Of a DNA stretch of 42,606 nucleotides, positions 27,773-35,417 are shown piece by piece. The notes beneath the pieces are model-generated. The model ran no database searches. It saw nothing but the letters and a program-made list of their open reading frames with translations, and had not been told where the DNA came from. Where the stretch lies: positions 1 to 42,606 of the forward strand of contig JABMNO010000039.1 of NCBI GenBank assembly GCA_013204555.1, given 5' to 3'. The stretch's first letter is position 1. Each line of letters begins with the position of its first letter. Source of the stretch: Chloroflexota bacterium. Lineage in GTDB: Bacteria; Chloroflexota; Dehalococcoidia; Lucifugimonadales; Lucifugimonadaceae. Both the position numbers and the translations under genes were made by a program.

Positions 27773-28721
27773 CGGCGGGCAAATGTTGAACTTGAAAACG
27801 TGGATACCAGTGCTGATCGCATTCTTCGCTCTGGTTGCGATCGCCTGCGGAGCAGTCGCTACTGAGGCTGCTCCGGCCGCCGACTCAGGATCAGGAGATG
27901 CAGCGAACACGCAGCAAGCGTCCGATGCCAATGATGCTGCTGGTAGTTCGGTCACAGCTGCGCAGAGGAATTCCGCCGTTGAGTCAGCGCCGGAGACGGC
28001 CAGCGGTGGACTGGATGAGGCATGTGTGCAGCGAGTGCTGGGCAGGGCGGCAACCGGGTTTGCCGGTGTTAGCGCCGCAGAAAGAGACGCGATATTTGCT
28101 CAGTGCTCTGGCACCCAGGAAGAGCAATTGAACCGCCAGTTTGCAGGTGGGCGCGGTGCCGATTTCCTTGAGAACATCGATGCAGCGTGTCTTGCTGAAA
28201 TCACGGGCTCTGAAGATCTGAACCTTGCCGATTTGAGCCTGGAAGATCGCCAGCGCGTATTTACAGAGTGTGCGCCAGAAGGCCTCGCCCGCGGTCCCGG
28301 TCGTCCCGGCGGAGGTTTTGGTGGGGCATTTGCAGGTCTGGGAGATCTACTTGGAGGCTGCGTAACGGAAGCTCTTGGTGAGACTCCAGAGAACTTGTTT
28401 GGCCTGGAACCAGAACAGCTTGCGGCTATCACAGAGGCCTGTGGAGACCAGCTTCCTGAGGGATTTGGTGACTTTCAGGCTCTTGGACCTGATGGCGCGG
28501 GTGGATTTGGCGGACGCGGCGGCGATGGTGGAGGATTCTTTGGCGGTGGCCCACGCGGCGGCACAGACGGTGCCCCACCCGCTGGCGGCCGAGGTGCCTT
28601 TGGCGGAGGCGGGTTTGATCTAACCTCCCCCTGTGTGGAAGAGGCTGTTGGTCATCCCGTTACCGGACGCGGAGATCTTGGGCCTGACGACTTCCAGAAG
28701 ATTCAGGCAGCCTGTTTCTAG
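27765..28721 (+). CDS. lipoprotein with four C-x26-C repeats and Gly-rich linkers, unknown function
   Basis: About 318 residues; I do not recognise a named family. An N-terminal hydrophobic segment ends in the lipobox-like ALVAIAC, so it is probably a lipoprotein. After an Ala/Ser-rich spacer come four 28-residue repeats, each starting and ending with Cys at identical spacing: 87-114, 142-169, 199-226 and 290-317. Each has Gly at position 7, Leu or Val at 16, acidic residues around 19-20 and Ile/Val at 24. Gly/Phe/Arg-rich linkers lie between repeats 2-3 and especially 3-4. Each Cys pair could form a disulfide. The start at 27765 overlaps the permease end; 27783 is an alternative. Its place suggests it is a partner or substrate of the MacAB-like pump. 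Confidence 0.85.
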   Translation: MSNGGQMLNLKTWIPVLIAFFALVAIACGAVATEAAPAADSGSGDAANTQQASDANDAAGSSVTAAQRNSAVESAPETASGGLDEACVQRVLGRAATGFAGVSAAERDAIFAQCSGTQEEQLNRQFAGGRGADFLENIDAACLAEITGSEDLNLADLSLEDRQRVFTECAPEGLARGPGRPGGGFGGAFAGLGDLLGGCVTEALGETPENLFGLEPEQLAAITEACGDQLPEGFGDFQALGPDGAGGFGGRGGDGGGFFGGGPRGGTDGAPPAGGRGAFGGGGFDLTSPCVEEAVGHPVTGRGDLGPDDFQKIQAACF

Positions 28722-28806
28722 CTAACGCATGCGGGGGTGATAATTATCTCCGTGAGATGTGACGCTACCAATCACAGTCCAACAATCAAATGAGATCAAG
28801 ACGCCA

Positions 28807-29730
28807 ATGGTTACTGGTTCGCCAGCCATCTCTGTGGATGGTCTTTCAAAACGGTTCAAGGACTTCCAGGCCGTTGATGATCTGACATTTGAGATTCCAC
28901 AGGGTGGCGTCGTTGGGTTTGTGGGGCCAAACGGCGCTGGCAAGAGCACAACCATCCGGATGTTGCTTGGCCTGATTAGGCCCACTTCAGGCAGTGGGCA
29001 AGTTCTGGGGTGCTCAATCACGGATCCGCCTGGATTCCTGCACCGGGTGGGCGCGCTCATTGAGGCGCCTGCCCTGTACAAAGCGCTATCAGGCGCCGAT
29101 AACCTGAAAGTATTTGCAACGCTTCGAGACTTACCTGATAAGCGGACTGAAGAAGTGCTGGAGATAGTCGGCCTCTTTGGCCGTCGTAACGATAGGGTTA
29201 GCGCTTACTCCCTGGGCATGAAACAACGGCTCGCTATCGCTATCGCACTGATGACCGACCCCGATCTGCTAATCCTGGACGAGCCAACTAACGGCCTGGA
29301 TCCCGCTGGAATCATCGAAGTTCGGGAGCTGCTTAAAGGGCTTGCACAGAGTGGAAAGACGGTGTTCGTCTCCAGCCACCTTCTGTCAGAAATAGAAAAA
29401 CAGGCTGAGCACGTTGTAGTGATCAATCATGGAGAGCTTCTATTTTCCGGGAGGTTGGATAGCTTGCTGGCACAGGCGGATCAGAAGATTCGGGCCAGAC
29501 CAGAGCGGCCAGAGGATTTATCGAGTCTCTATGGATGCCTGGCAGATGCAGGGTTGTCAGTAGAGGCCCAATCAGACAGTGTGCTGGTGGCCGGGAACGA
29601 AGAATTGGCCGCTCAAGTCAACCGCCTGGCGAGCGAGCGGGGAATTACGTTGCGCGAGTTGAAGGTTGAAACGGAGACGCTTGAGGAGATATTTATCAGG
29701 GTTACAAATGACGAGAACGCGACATCATGA
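28807..29730 (+). CDS. ABC transporter ATP-binding protein (CcmA/NatA-type)
   Basis: About 307 residues with Walker A GPNGAGKSTT, signature YSLGMKQRLAIA, Walker B LLILDEPTNGLDP and the H-loop SSHLLSEIE. LSKRFKDFQAVDDLTF and the C-terminal extension after the ATPase core match the drug/antibiotic-export ATPases (NatA/BcrA-like). ATG at 28807 fits family starts; a GTG at 28759 would add 16 residues. A perfect 10-bp palindrome GATAATTATC (28739-28748) lies upstream and may contain a promoter. The stop overlaps the permease start by four bases (ATGA). Confidence 0.9.
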   Translation: MVTGSPAISVDGLSKRFKDFQAVDDLTFEIPQGGVVGFVGPNGAGKSTTIRMLLGLIRPTSGSGQVLGCSITDPPGFLHRVGALIEAPALYKALSGADNLKVFATLRDLPDKRTEEVLEIVGLFGRRNDRVSAYSLGMKQRLAIAIALMTDPDLLILDEPTNGLDPAGIIEVRELLKGLAQSGKTVFVSSHLLSEIEKQAEHVVVINHGELLFSGRLDSLLAQADQKIRARPERPEDLSSLYGCLADAGLSVEAQSDSVLVAGNEELAAQVNRLASERGITLRELKVETETLEEIFIRVTNDENATS

Positions 29731-30521
29731 TTCGGTCATTTCGCTCTGAATGGATAACCCTGAGACGGAGAGGCTTCATCATTGGCTGGCTTGGGCCAAT
29801 CCTGTTGTTCACGTTTGTGGGCACAATTATCGGGATAACGGGCATCGATCAAGTAGGCGGTGATCGCGGTCCTTTTGGCGATGTAGTCGGAATCGATCAG
29901 TACCTCAGTCCTGACGGGTTGGCTCTTGGTCTTCAGGCCGCCTCCACCATCGTTGGGCTGGTGGTTTTGTCCCTCTTCGCCATGAGCCTGGGGCGGGAGT
30001 ACTCAAGCGGGACAATCAGGCTTCTGCTGGTATCGGAACCACGCAGGTCACAGTTGCTTGCCGGCAAGTTGCTCGCGTTATCGTCATTTACCGCCCTGGC
30101 AATCATTGCAGCCGCTGTCTTCTCTATCGTGATCGGTTTCGCGGTGGCTCCCAGCCAGGATATATCGACAGCCGAGTGGGTCACAGGCGAGGCAGTTGTC
30201 GGAATAATTGCAACAGCTGGACGCATGATCGTCGCTACCATCGCGTGGGGCCTCGTTGGAGCTACGGTGGTGATGGTGAGCAGGTCATCTGCGATAGCCA
30301 TAGCTGTTGGAGCTGGTGGACTGATTCTGGTGCCGCGATTACTTGGTCAAGCAAATGAGAGGCTCACCGATCGATTTCCTGACTCTGCGTTTCGGGCGCT
30401 CACGGCAGGAGGGAATGGCGATCTGTCTCTTTCCGCTTCAGCGGTGATGACCGTTGTTTATGCGGCGATATGCGTCGCAATATTGTTCACGATATTCCGG
30501 ACTCGGGATGTGACGGATTAG
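29727..30521 (+). CDS. ABC-2 type transporter permease
   Basis: A 264-residue integral membrane protein with about six hydrophobic helices. The opening SFRSEWITLRRRGFIIGW and the middle block LGREYSSGTIRLLLVSEPRRSQLLAGKLLAL are typical of ABC-2/BcrB-like permeases. It is translationally coupled to the preceding ATPase through ATGA, so the pair forms one exporter. The substrate is unknown. It follows the MacAB-like cluster in the same direction but has a different architecture, so it is probably a second, independent transporter. Confidence 0.88.
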   Translation: MIRSFRSEWITLRRRGFIIGWLGPILLFTFVGTIIGITGIDQVGGDRGPFGDVVGIDQYLSPDGLALGLQAASTIVGLVVLSLFAMSLGREYSSGTIRLLLVSEPRRSQLLAGKLLALSSFTALAIIAAAVFSIVIGFAVAPSQDISTAEWVTGEAVVGIIATAGRMIVATIAWGLVGATVVMVSRSSAIAIAVGAGGLILVPRLLGQANERLTDRFPDSAFRALTAGGNGDLSLSASAVMTVVYAAICVAILFTIFRTRDVTD

Positions 30522-30803
30522 GGCGCCCGCAGGTCAGCGCCCAGACTGGCTGTAGAACGGCGGACGTGGCGGGTTCCAACCTGCCGCTGGCGTTCGTACG
30601 GCGGCGGTATGCGGGTCACAAGATCAGGTGAACGGGGCTAATCCGAGATAGCCGCGTTGCCACGGTGTGGCGAATCGCCCTGTCGATTTGTACTCGGTGG
30701 TAAGTTAGCGGGATGTTGAACCCCCGCTGGTGAATATCGGAAGCCGTATTGGTACGCGTCCCGAGAGTGGTCTGTCTGTGGCCTGTCCGCGGTTGATACA
30801 GCG

Positions 30804-32069
30804 ATGAGCGGCGAGGCTGACATAACGAAACCTCGCTCGCGCTTGGCGGGATTCAAAGCGGGAGTCGGCGCGCCGTTTGCATCCCTTGCGGTACCGAACT
30901 TCAGGTATCTGTGGTTTGGTCAGGTTGGATCAGCAACCGCGATGCATGCCGATATGCTGGCCCGAAGCTGGCTAGCCTGGCAGATCACGGGTTCATTCAC
31001 CGCCGTTGCTGGCGTCAACGTTGCACGCGGCATACCTCAGCTAATTTTTGGCCTGGCCGGTGGCGTGGTGGCGGATCGTTTTGATCGTCGCAAGACGTTG
31101 ATGATCATCCAGGCCTGGACGTTCACGATGTACGCGGTGATGGCCGCGTTGATTCTGTTGGACTTCGTGGAGCTATGGCATGTGTACGCAATTGCGTTCC
31201 TGCAGGGCATCAGCATGTCTATGAACCAGCCGATCAGGACGTCGGTAGTTCCTCAACTGGTTGGTAAAGACAAAATGTTGAACGCAATTTCATTGAACTC
31301 GATTGCGATCAATGGGACCCGGTTTGTTGGTCCAGCGGCTGTGGCATTTATTATCGGGTTCTGGGGTGTGGGCAGCGCTTACGTCCTCTCAGCAGCGGTT
31401 TATGTACTGGTGCTATGGACCACTACTAAGATCAAGTTTCCGGATATTCCTGGCGACCCAAAGAAGCGAGGCAGCGCGGCGGGTCAACTGATGGAGGGAT
31501 TCCGGTTTATCGCGAAGGACCGGATGATCCTCACGCTGGTTTTGCTTGGTCTTGGGCCGTTTGCGATTGGTATAGCGCATCGATCGCTGCTTCCGGGCCT
31601 GATTACCGAGGTGCTGGAATCAGACGTTGAGATGCTTGGGATATTGCAGTCGGTGGCGGCGATAGGGAGCCTGGGAGCGGGGTTGTACATAGCGTCGCAC
31701 ACGAACATTCCTCGTAAAGGCACCCTGATGCTGGTTGTAACGGTGGCCTATGGGGCGTCGTTGCTGGCCATGGGGTGGGCGTCACTATTCTGGGTTGTGA
31801 TGCCTCTGCTGATAGTTGGAGCGATGTCGCAGACGGTATTCCGTGCTGCCAATACGACGCTGTTGCTGGAGCGAACGCCCGACAGGCTGCGAGGTCGAGT
31901 AGTGTCTGTGACATTGATCGATCAGGCGCTATCGCCGGTCGTGGGAATCGCTGCTGGCGTAATCGCCGACGCGTGGGGTGTTGGCTCAGGATTCGCGTTC
32001 CTGGGGATTGCGATTCTGGCTGTGGTTGCGCTGGCGATGGCCGTGAATCCAGGGTTTCGGAAGATTTAG
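30804..32069 (+). CDS. MFS transporter (MFS_3/EntS-like exporter)
   Basis: A 421-residue protein with about twelve hydrophobic segments. Family features are FRYLWFGQVGSATAMHADMLARSWLAWQITGS, named as the first-helix block, then the loop motif GGVVADRFDRRK and RTSVVPQLVGKDKMLNAISLNS. ERTPDRLRGRVVSV lies in the second half. These fit the EntS/MFS_3 branch of efflux carriers. The substrate is unknown. It is separated from the ABC permease by 282 bp in which I see no gene. A mini-hairpin element follows the stop directly. Confidence 0.88.
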   Translation: MSGEADITKPRSRLAGFKAGVGAPFASLAVPNFRYLWFGQVGSATAMHADMLARSWLAWQITGSFTAVAGVNVARGIPQLIFGLAGGVVADRFDRRKTLMIIQAWTFTMYAVMAALILLDFVELWHVYAIAFLQGISMSMNQPIRTSVVPQLVGKDKMLNAISLNSIAINGTRFVGPAAVAFIIGFWGVGSAYVLSAAVYVLVLWTTTKIKFPDIPGDPKKRGSAAGQLMEGFRFIAKDRMILTLVLLGLGPFAIGIAHRSLLPGLITEVLESDVEMLGILQSVAAIGSLGAGLYIASHTNIPRKGTLMLVVTVAYGASLLAMGWASLFWVVMPLLIVGAMSQTVFRAANTTLLLERTPDRLRGRVVSVTLIDQALSPVVGIAAGVIADAWGVGSGFAFLGIAILAVVALAMAVNPGFRKI

Positions 32070-32087
32070 GTGCCTGCCGCACGGGCA
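32070..32087 (+). repeat. mini-hairpin element, copy 2 (GTGC-CTGCC-GCAC-GGGCA)
   Basis: It starts at the base after the MFS stop codon. The loop CTGCC and tail GGGCA are identical to copy 1 at 19060-19077, while the 4-bp stem has its middle bases exchanged in a pair-preserving way. Confidence 0.4.
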
Positions 32088-32262
32088 TTTTGGGATGGAG
32101 CCGCGTTATCGGCGATTGTCAGAAGGCTGCCCTTTAGTGGGCTCATACCGGCGGTGTGGGCAGGACATGGGCAGATCCTCGTCTCTTTCCAGATGATCCT
32201 ACCTTCCATGGAACTTGAGTTCTGACAGAACCAGTCTTAGTACCAGCATCGTTGCGCCGCTT

Positions 32263-33318
32263 CTACTCCTTACCTTCGAACGTCCAGAAGTAATTGCAGG
32301 GTTCCGGGCAGCCCGTGAGGCCCCAACCCATCGTGAACTGGTCGCCCACATTACCCTCGGGGATCAGGATTTTCGCCTCCACGATCGCTGAACGCATGTT
32401 AGCCGTATCGGGACCGATTTCGATCGGCCCCTTCTCCTGCGTCAGCGTAATGTTTTCATCCGGCAGGTCCGTGTGAAAGTACATCGTGGGAACTTCAAAA
32501 TCGGTTGGAATCGCCCCCCCGCCCGTCACAGTTCCCTTGCCCCTCAGCGTGATCGTGCGGCCCGGTGTTTGATCACGGTACGGACTACCGAAACTGAACT
32601 CGAAGTTCCATTCGTAGCCTCGGTTTTGCGCCGATTCCGCCCAGAACATGTCTATGGCACCGAGTGAGATAGATCCAGATGCTCCACTGCGTCCACTAAG
32701 CGCGTACGGGTCACCAATGGTCCATGGATCTGCTGTATGCACTCCGACGACTAGATACTCTTTCGCCTTCACGGCGTCGGGCTCTCTGTCCTCCCCCTCA
32801 GTCGGCAATAGCTCAGGTTCTGGTTCAGGCGGAGTTTCGGCCTGAGGAGTTTTGAAATCATTAATATCCGGATTTCCGCCCGCCGTGATGGTCTCTACGG
32901 CGTCAATGAACCGACCTCTAGTAATACCATCTCCGGCCAGTGCTGTATCGAATACTTCGATCAGTTCGTCCTGCGCCTCACGCGTTGCCCCTGCCCCTTC
33001 CGCAACCTCAGCGGTTCTTATCGCCTTAATCTCATCGGCATCGCGAACAGCTTTGAGGGCTTCGATCGTCCCGAGGTATTCATCGTTTGTGAGGTCACCG
33101 AACTGAACACCCGAGTATGCCCGGGCAGCTCCGTCCTGGAATATCTCTTGTTCCACATCAGCGTCATCACCGAACGCCGCTTCGTTGCCTTCGACCACGA
33201 GTTCATCCAACTCGCCACCACAGGCAGCGAGGGATAGTGCTGTCATGAATAGCAGTACAGCTGTGACCAGAACGAAAAATGGAAGGCGCGACAATTCACT
33301 GAATTTGATAGTGGCCAC
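32263..33318 (-). CDS. lipoprotein of unknown function
   Basis: About 351 residues, no family recognised. The N-terminal hydrophobic segment ends in LSLAAC, a perfect lipobox with Cys33. A helical, acidic first half follows (about 40-145), then a Pro/Glu-rich linker (TPPEPEPELLP) and a C-terminal half rich in Gly and beta-type residues. That half ends with a close Cys pair (CPEPC). The second half may be a beta-sandwich binding domain. GTG at 33318 was chosen because GGGGGTG lies just upstream; a start at 33375 would bury that site. A TGTAAT box and a 7-bp palindrome lie upstream. It is convergent with the MFS gene. Confidence 0.75.
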   Translation of the reverse strand: MATIKFSELSRLPFFVLVTAVLLFMTALSLAACGGELDELVVEGNEAAFGDDADVEQEIFQDGAARAYSGVQFGDLTNDEYLGTIEALKAVRDADEIKAIRTAEVAEGAGATREAQDELIEVFDTALAGDGITRGRFIDAVETITAGGNPDINDFKTPQAETPPEPEPELLPTEGEDREPDAVKAKEYLVVGVHTADPWTIGDPYALSGRSGASGSISLGAIDMFWAESAQNRGYEWNFEFSFGSPYRDQTPGRTITLRGKGTVTGGGAIPTDFEVPTMYFHTDLPDENITLTQEKGPIEIGPDTANMRSAIVEAKILIPEGNVGDQFTMGWGLTGCPEPCNYFWTFEGKE

Positions 33319-33373
33319 GCTGTCACCCCCAGAAGAAAGGCCCGTTCGGGCATGGTGCGAAACAGATTCAGGC

Positions 33374-33396
33374 ATTACATCTCATGGCGCATGAGA
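33374..33396 (-). promoter_or_regulatory. possible promoter/operator of the minus-strand lipoprotein gene
   Basis: On the minus strand TGTAAT (33379-33374) could be a -10 box about 55 bases before the GTG. Directly upstream is the inverted repeat TCTCATG-GCG-CATGAGA (33380-33396), 7-bp arms, where a regulator could cover the -35 area. This is inferred from position only. Confidence 0.3.
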
Positions 33397-33863
33397 GCCG
33401 CGTGAGCGAGACATGTCGTGGCCGGGTATGAATTCTTCTCACACAGCGATGGCATCGATCAAGTCGCCGTCGAATTAGGTAGCCAGCTCAGCTATGGGGG
33501 TCGCCCATTTACTTCTGAATATCTGTCGTCTGTCCGCCGCTGAAACTTGCTCTGCCCCCGACCACGGAACCCTAAAGTAGCTTCCTTACTCGTCCAACGC
33601 CATCTTGAACCGGCTCACCGTATCGAACCTAACTGAAGCTATCGCCTATCGCACTATCACTGCCCTTTCCAACGTGAAACTAATCGGCGCGGTTGTGCCC
33701 ACGCCATCAGGATGGCCTTTCTCACGGCCATATCGAGATGGTCTACTTCACGTGCTATGACGGGATGGCCAGCGTCACCCGCTACAGCGAGACGGTCGGC
33801 GTTAGGAGAATTGGGGCTTCTCGCGTAATACGAGATGCGTGATGTTGAGCCGTGGATTGGGAG

Positions 33864-34039
33864 TTGAGGTGTCCGCTCTACGGTTGCAGGGTATTTATTT
33901 AGGTGGGAATGGGTGTTATTTCGCGGTGAAGTGTGTAGGTGACTCACGTGCGGCAATTGTAGGAATTATGTAGGTTTGGGGTGTCCGTCTGAGTGTTGGG
34001 GAGATGCCGGAGACGTAGAAGTCTGGAGTTGGGGTGTCC
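33864..34039 (+). repeat. three direct copies of TTGRGGTGTCC
   Basis: Copies at 33864-33874, 33976-33986 and 34029-34039 differ only at one A/G. The first and third share a longer match beginning GGAGTTG. They end just upstream of the S1-gene promoter, so they may be binding sites for a regulator. Confidence 0.45.
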
Positions 34040-34047
34040 ATGTCTCC

Positions 34048-34076
34048 TTTACCTCTGTACTCGCCGTCAATATAAT
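34048..34076 (+). promoter_or_regulatory. promoter of the S1-domain gene
   Basis: A perfect TATAAT at 34071-34076 follows TTTACC at 34048-34053 with a 17-bp spacer. Transcription should start near 34083, leaving a leader of about 32 bases before the TTG start at 34115. Confidence 0.65.
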
Positions 34077-34114
34077 TGGGGGGTTATCGGACAGCATTTG
34101 TACAGGAACATATT

Positions 34115-35368
34115 TTGACAACACCCACAAGTTCAGAGATGGAAGTCGAGCAGGTCGTTGAAGTTACTGAGGCTGCTGAAGAAGTAGTTGCGGTAGTGGA
34201 GGACGACGTTGAACTCGATTTGGACGCTCTGATTGATCTATACACCCCAGCCAAGAATCTTCGTCGCGGCGAGATTATCGACGGCAAAGTTCTCAGCAAG
34301 ACGTCAGACGCTCTTGTTGTGAACATCGGCTACAAGGCCGAAGGCATCGTGCCAATGCGCGAAGCACGCAGCATTGACGCTGAGACGCTTGAGGCGCTTG
34401 GCGTTGGCGATGAAGTAATTGCCTACGTCATCAACCCTGAAAACGAGTACGGCGCTCCGGTTCTTTCAATTGACCGCGCCCGTGGCGAGCAGGGCTGGCG
34501 CATCCTCGAAAAGTCGATGGAGATCGAGGAGACTGTCAAGGGCAAGATCATCGGCTCAAACCGCGGTGGTGCGGTTGTAGAGGCCGAGGGTGTGCAGGGA
34601 TTTGTTCCGCTGTCGCAGCTTGTCGGACCGGCACGTGAACTCTACGTACCTGGTGGAGAGGAACCCAAAGAGGGTTTCGTGGGCATGGAGATTGAGTTCA
34701 AGGTTATTGAACTCAATCGACTGCGCAACCGGGCGATCTTCTCTGAGCGAGCCGCGCTACAAGCGTGGAAAGCAACGCAGAAGGCTCGATTGGTCAAGGA
34801 ACTTACCGAAGGTGAGACGCGTAAGGGTCGGGTCACTGGCATCTCATCGTTTGGTGCATTCGTAGACCTTGGTGGGGCCGATGGACTCATTCACATCTCA
34901 GAACTTTCATGGGAGCCTGTGAAGAGTCCTGAAGATATTGTCAAAGTGGGCCAGGAGCTACAGGTATTCGTCCTCAGGGTAGACCGCGAAACATTGAAGA
35001 TCGCTCTCAGCCTGCGACGCTTGCAGCCAGAGCCCTGGGAGACAGTTCACGAGAACTTCGCCGTGGCACAGGTTTTGGACGCTACCGTCACAAAACTGGC
35101 CAACTTTGGGGCATTTGCCCGGCTTGAAGGGGGAATCGAAGGACTTATTCACATCTCTGAACTGAGTGAAGAGACAATCGAACATCCAAGGGATGTGGTC
35201 TCAGAAGGTCAATCGATTCAAGTTCGTATTTTGCGAATTGAACCTGAAAGACGTCGACTGGGACTGAGCATCAAACAGGTTCCAGAAGAGTCCTACCGAC
35301 CTGAAGAGCTAGATGGCGAAACAGTGGACGTGCAAGAATTTGCACAGATATTCAATAACGAGGAGTAG
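34115..35368 (+). CDS. rpsA: S1 RNA-binding domain protein (ribosomal protein S1 homologue)
   Basis: About 417 residues with four S1 (OB-fold) domains at roughly 47-115, 133-203, 221-290 and 306-376. Domains 3 and 4 carry the classical GAFVDLGG.DGLIHISELS pattern. The N-terminus is acidic (EVTEAAEEVVAVVEDDVELDLD). Four-domain S1 proteins serve as ribosomal S1 in many Gram-positive and Chloroflexota lineages, helping mRNA docking on the ribosome. E. coli S1 has six domains, so equivalence is likely but not certain. TTG at 34115 was chosen because AGGA sits eight bases upstream and the predicted transcript begins at about 34083. clpC follows after 49 bp, probably on the same transcript. Confidence 0.88.
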   Translation: MTTPTSSEMEVEQVVEVTEAAEEVVAVVEDDVELDLDALIDLYTPAKNLRRGEIIDGKVLSKTSDALVVNIGYKAEGIVPMREARSIDAETLEALGVGDEVIAYVINPENEYGAPVLSIDRARGEQGWRILEKSMEIEETVKGKIIGSNRGGAVVEAEGVQGFVPLSQLVGPARELYVPGGEEPKEGFVGMEIEFKVIELNRLRNRAIFSERAALQAWKATQKARLVKELTEGETRKGRVTGISSFGAFVDLGGADGLIHISELSWEPVKSPEDIVKVGQELQVFVLRVDRETLKIALSLRRLQPEPWETVHENFAVAQVLDATVTKLANFGAFARLEGGIEGLIHISELSEETIEHPRDVVSEGQSIQVRILRIEPERRRLGLSIKQVPEESYRPEELDGETVDVQEFAQIFNNEE

Positions 35369-35417
35369 TCCGGGGTATCAGTTGAGACCGGCGCAGCAGT
35401 AGAAACGAGAGCGCTCC

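Larger units (their letters stand above)
33319..34047. other. about 730 bp without a supported gene
   Basis: It lies between the divergent lipoprotein and S1-domain genes. It holds a palindromic promoter-like site at 33374-33396, a short hairpin at 33819-33835, and three copies of TTGRGGTGTCC in its right third. A 99-codon minus-strand reading frame (33657-33956) is not convincing. No RNA gene was recognised. Confidence 0.6.

Noticed and set aside
33657..33956. 99-codon minus-strand frame in the large intergenic region
   Set aside because: Its first half is His/Ser/Pro-rich and no ribosome binding site or known family was seen. The last 50 codons look slightly more protein-like, so a gene remnant cannot be excluded.
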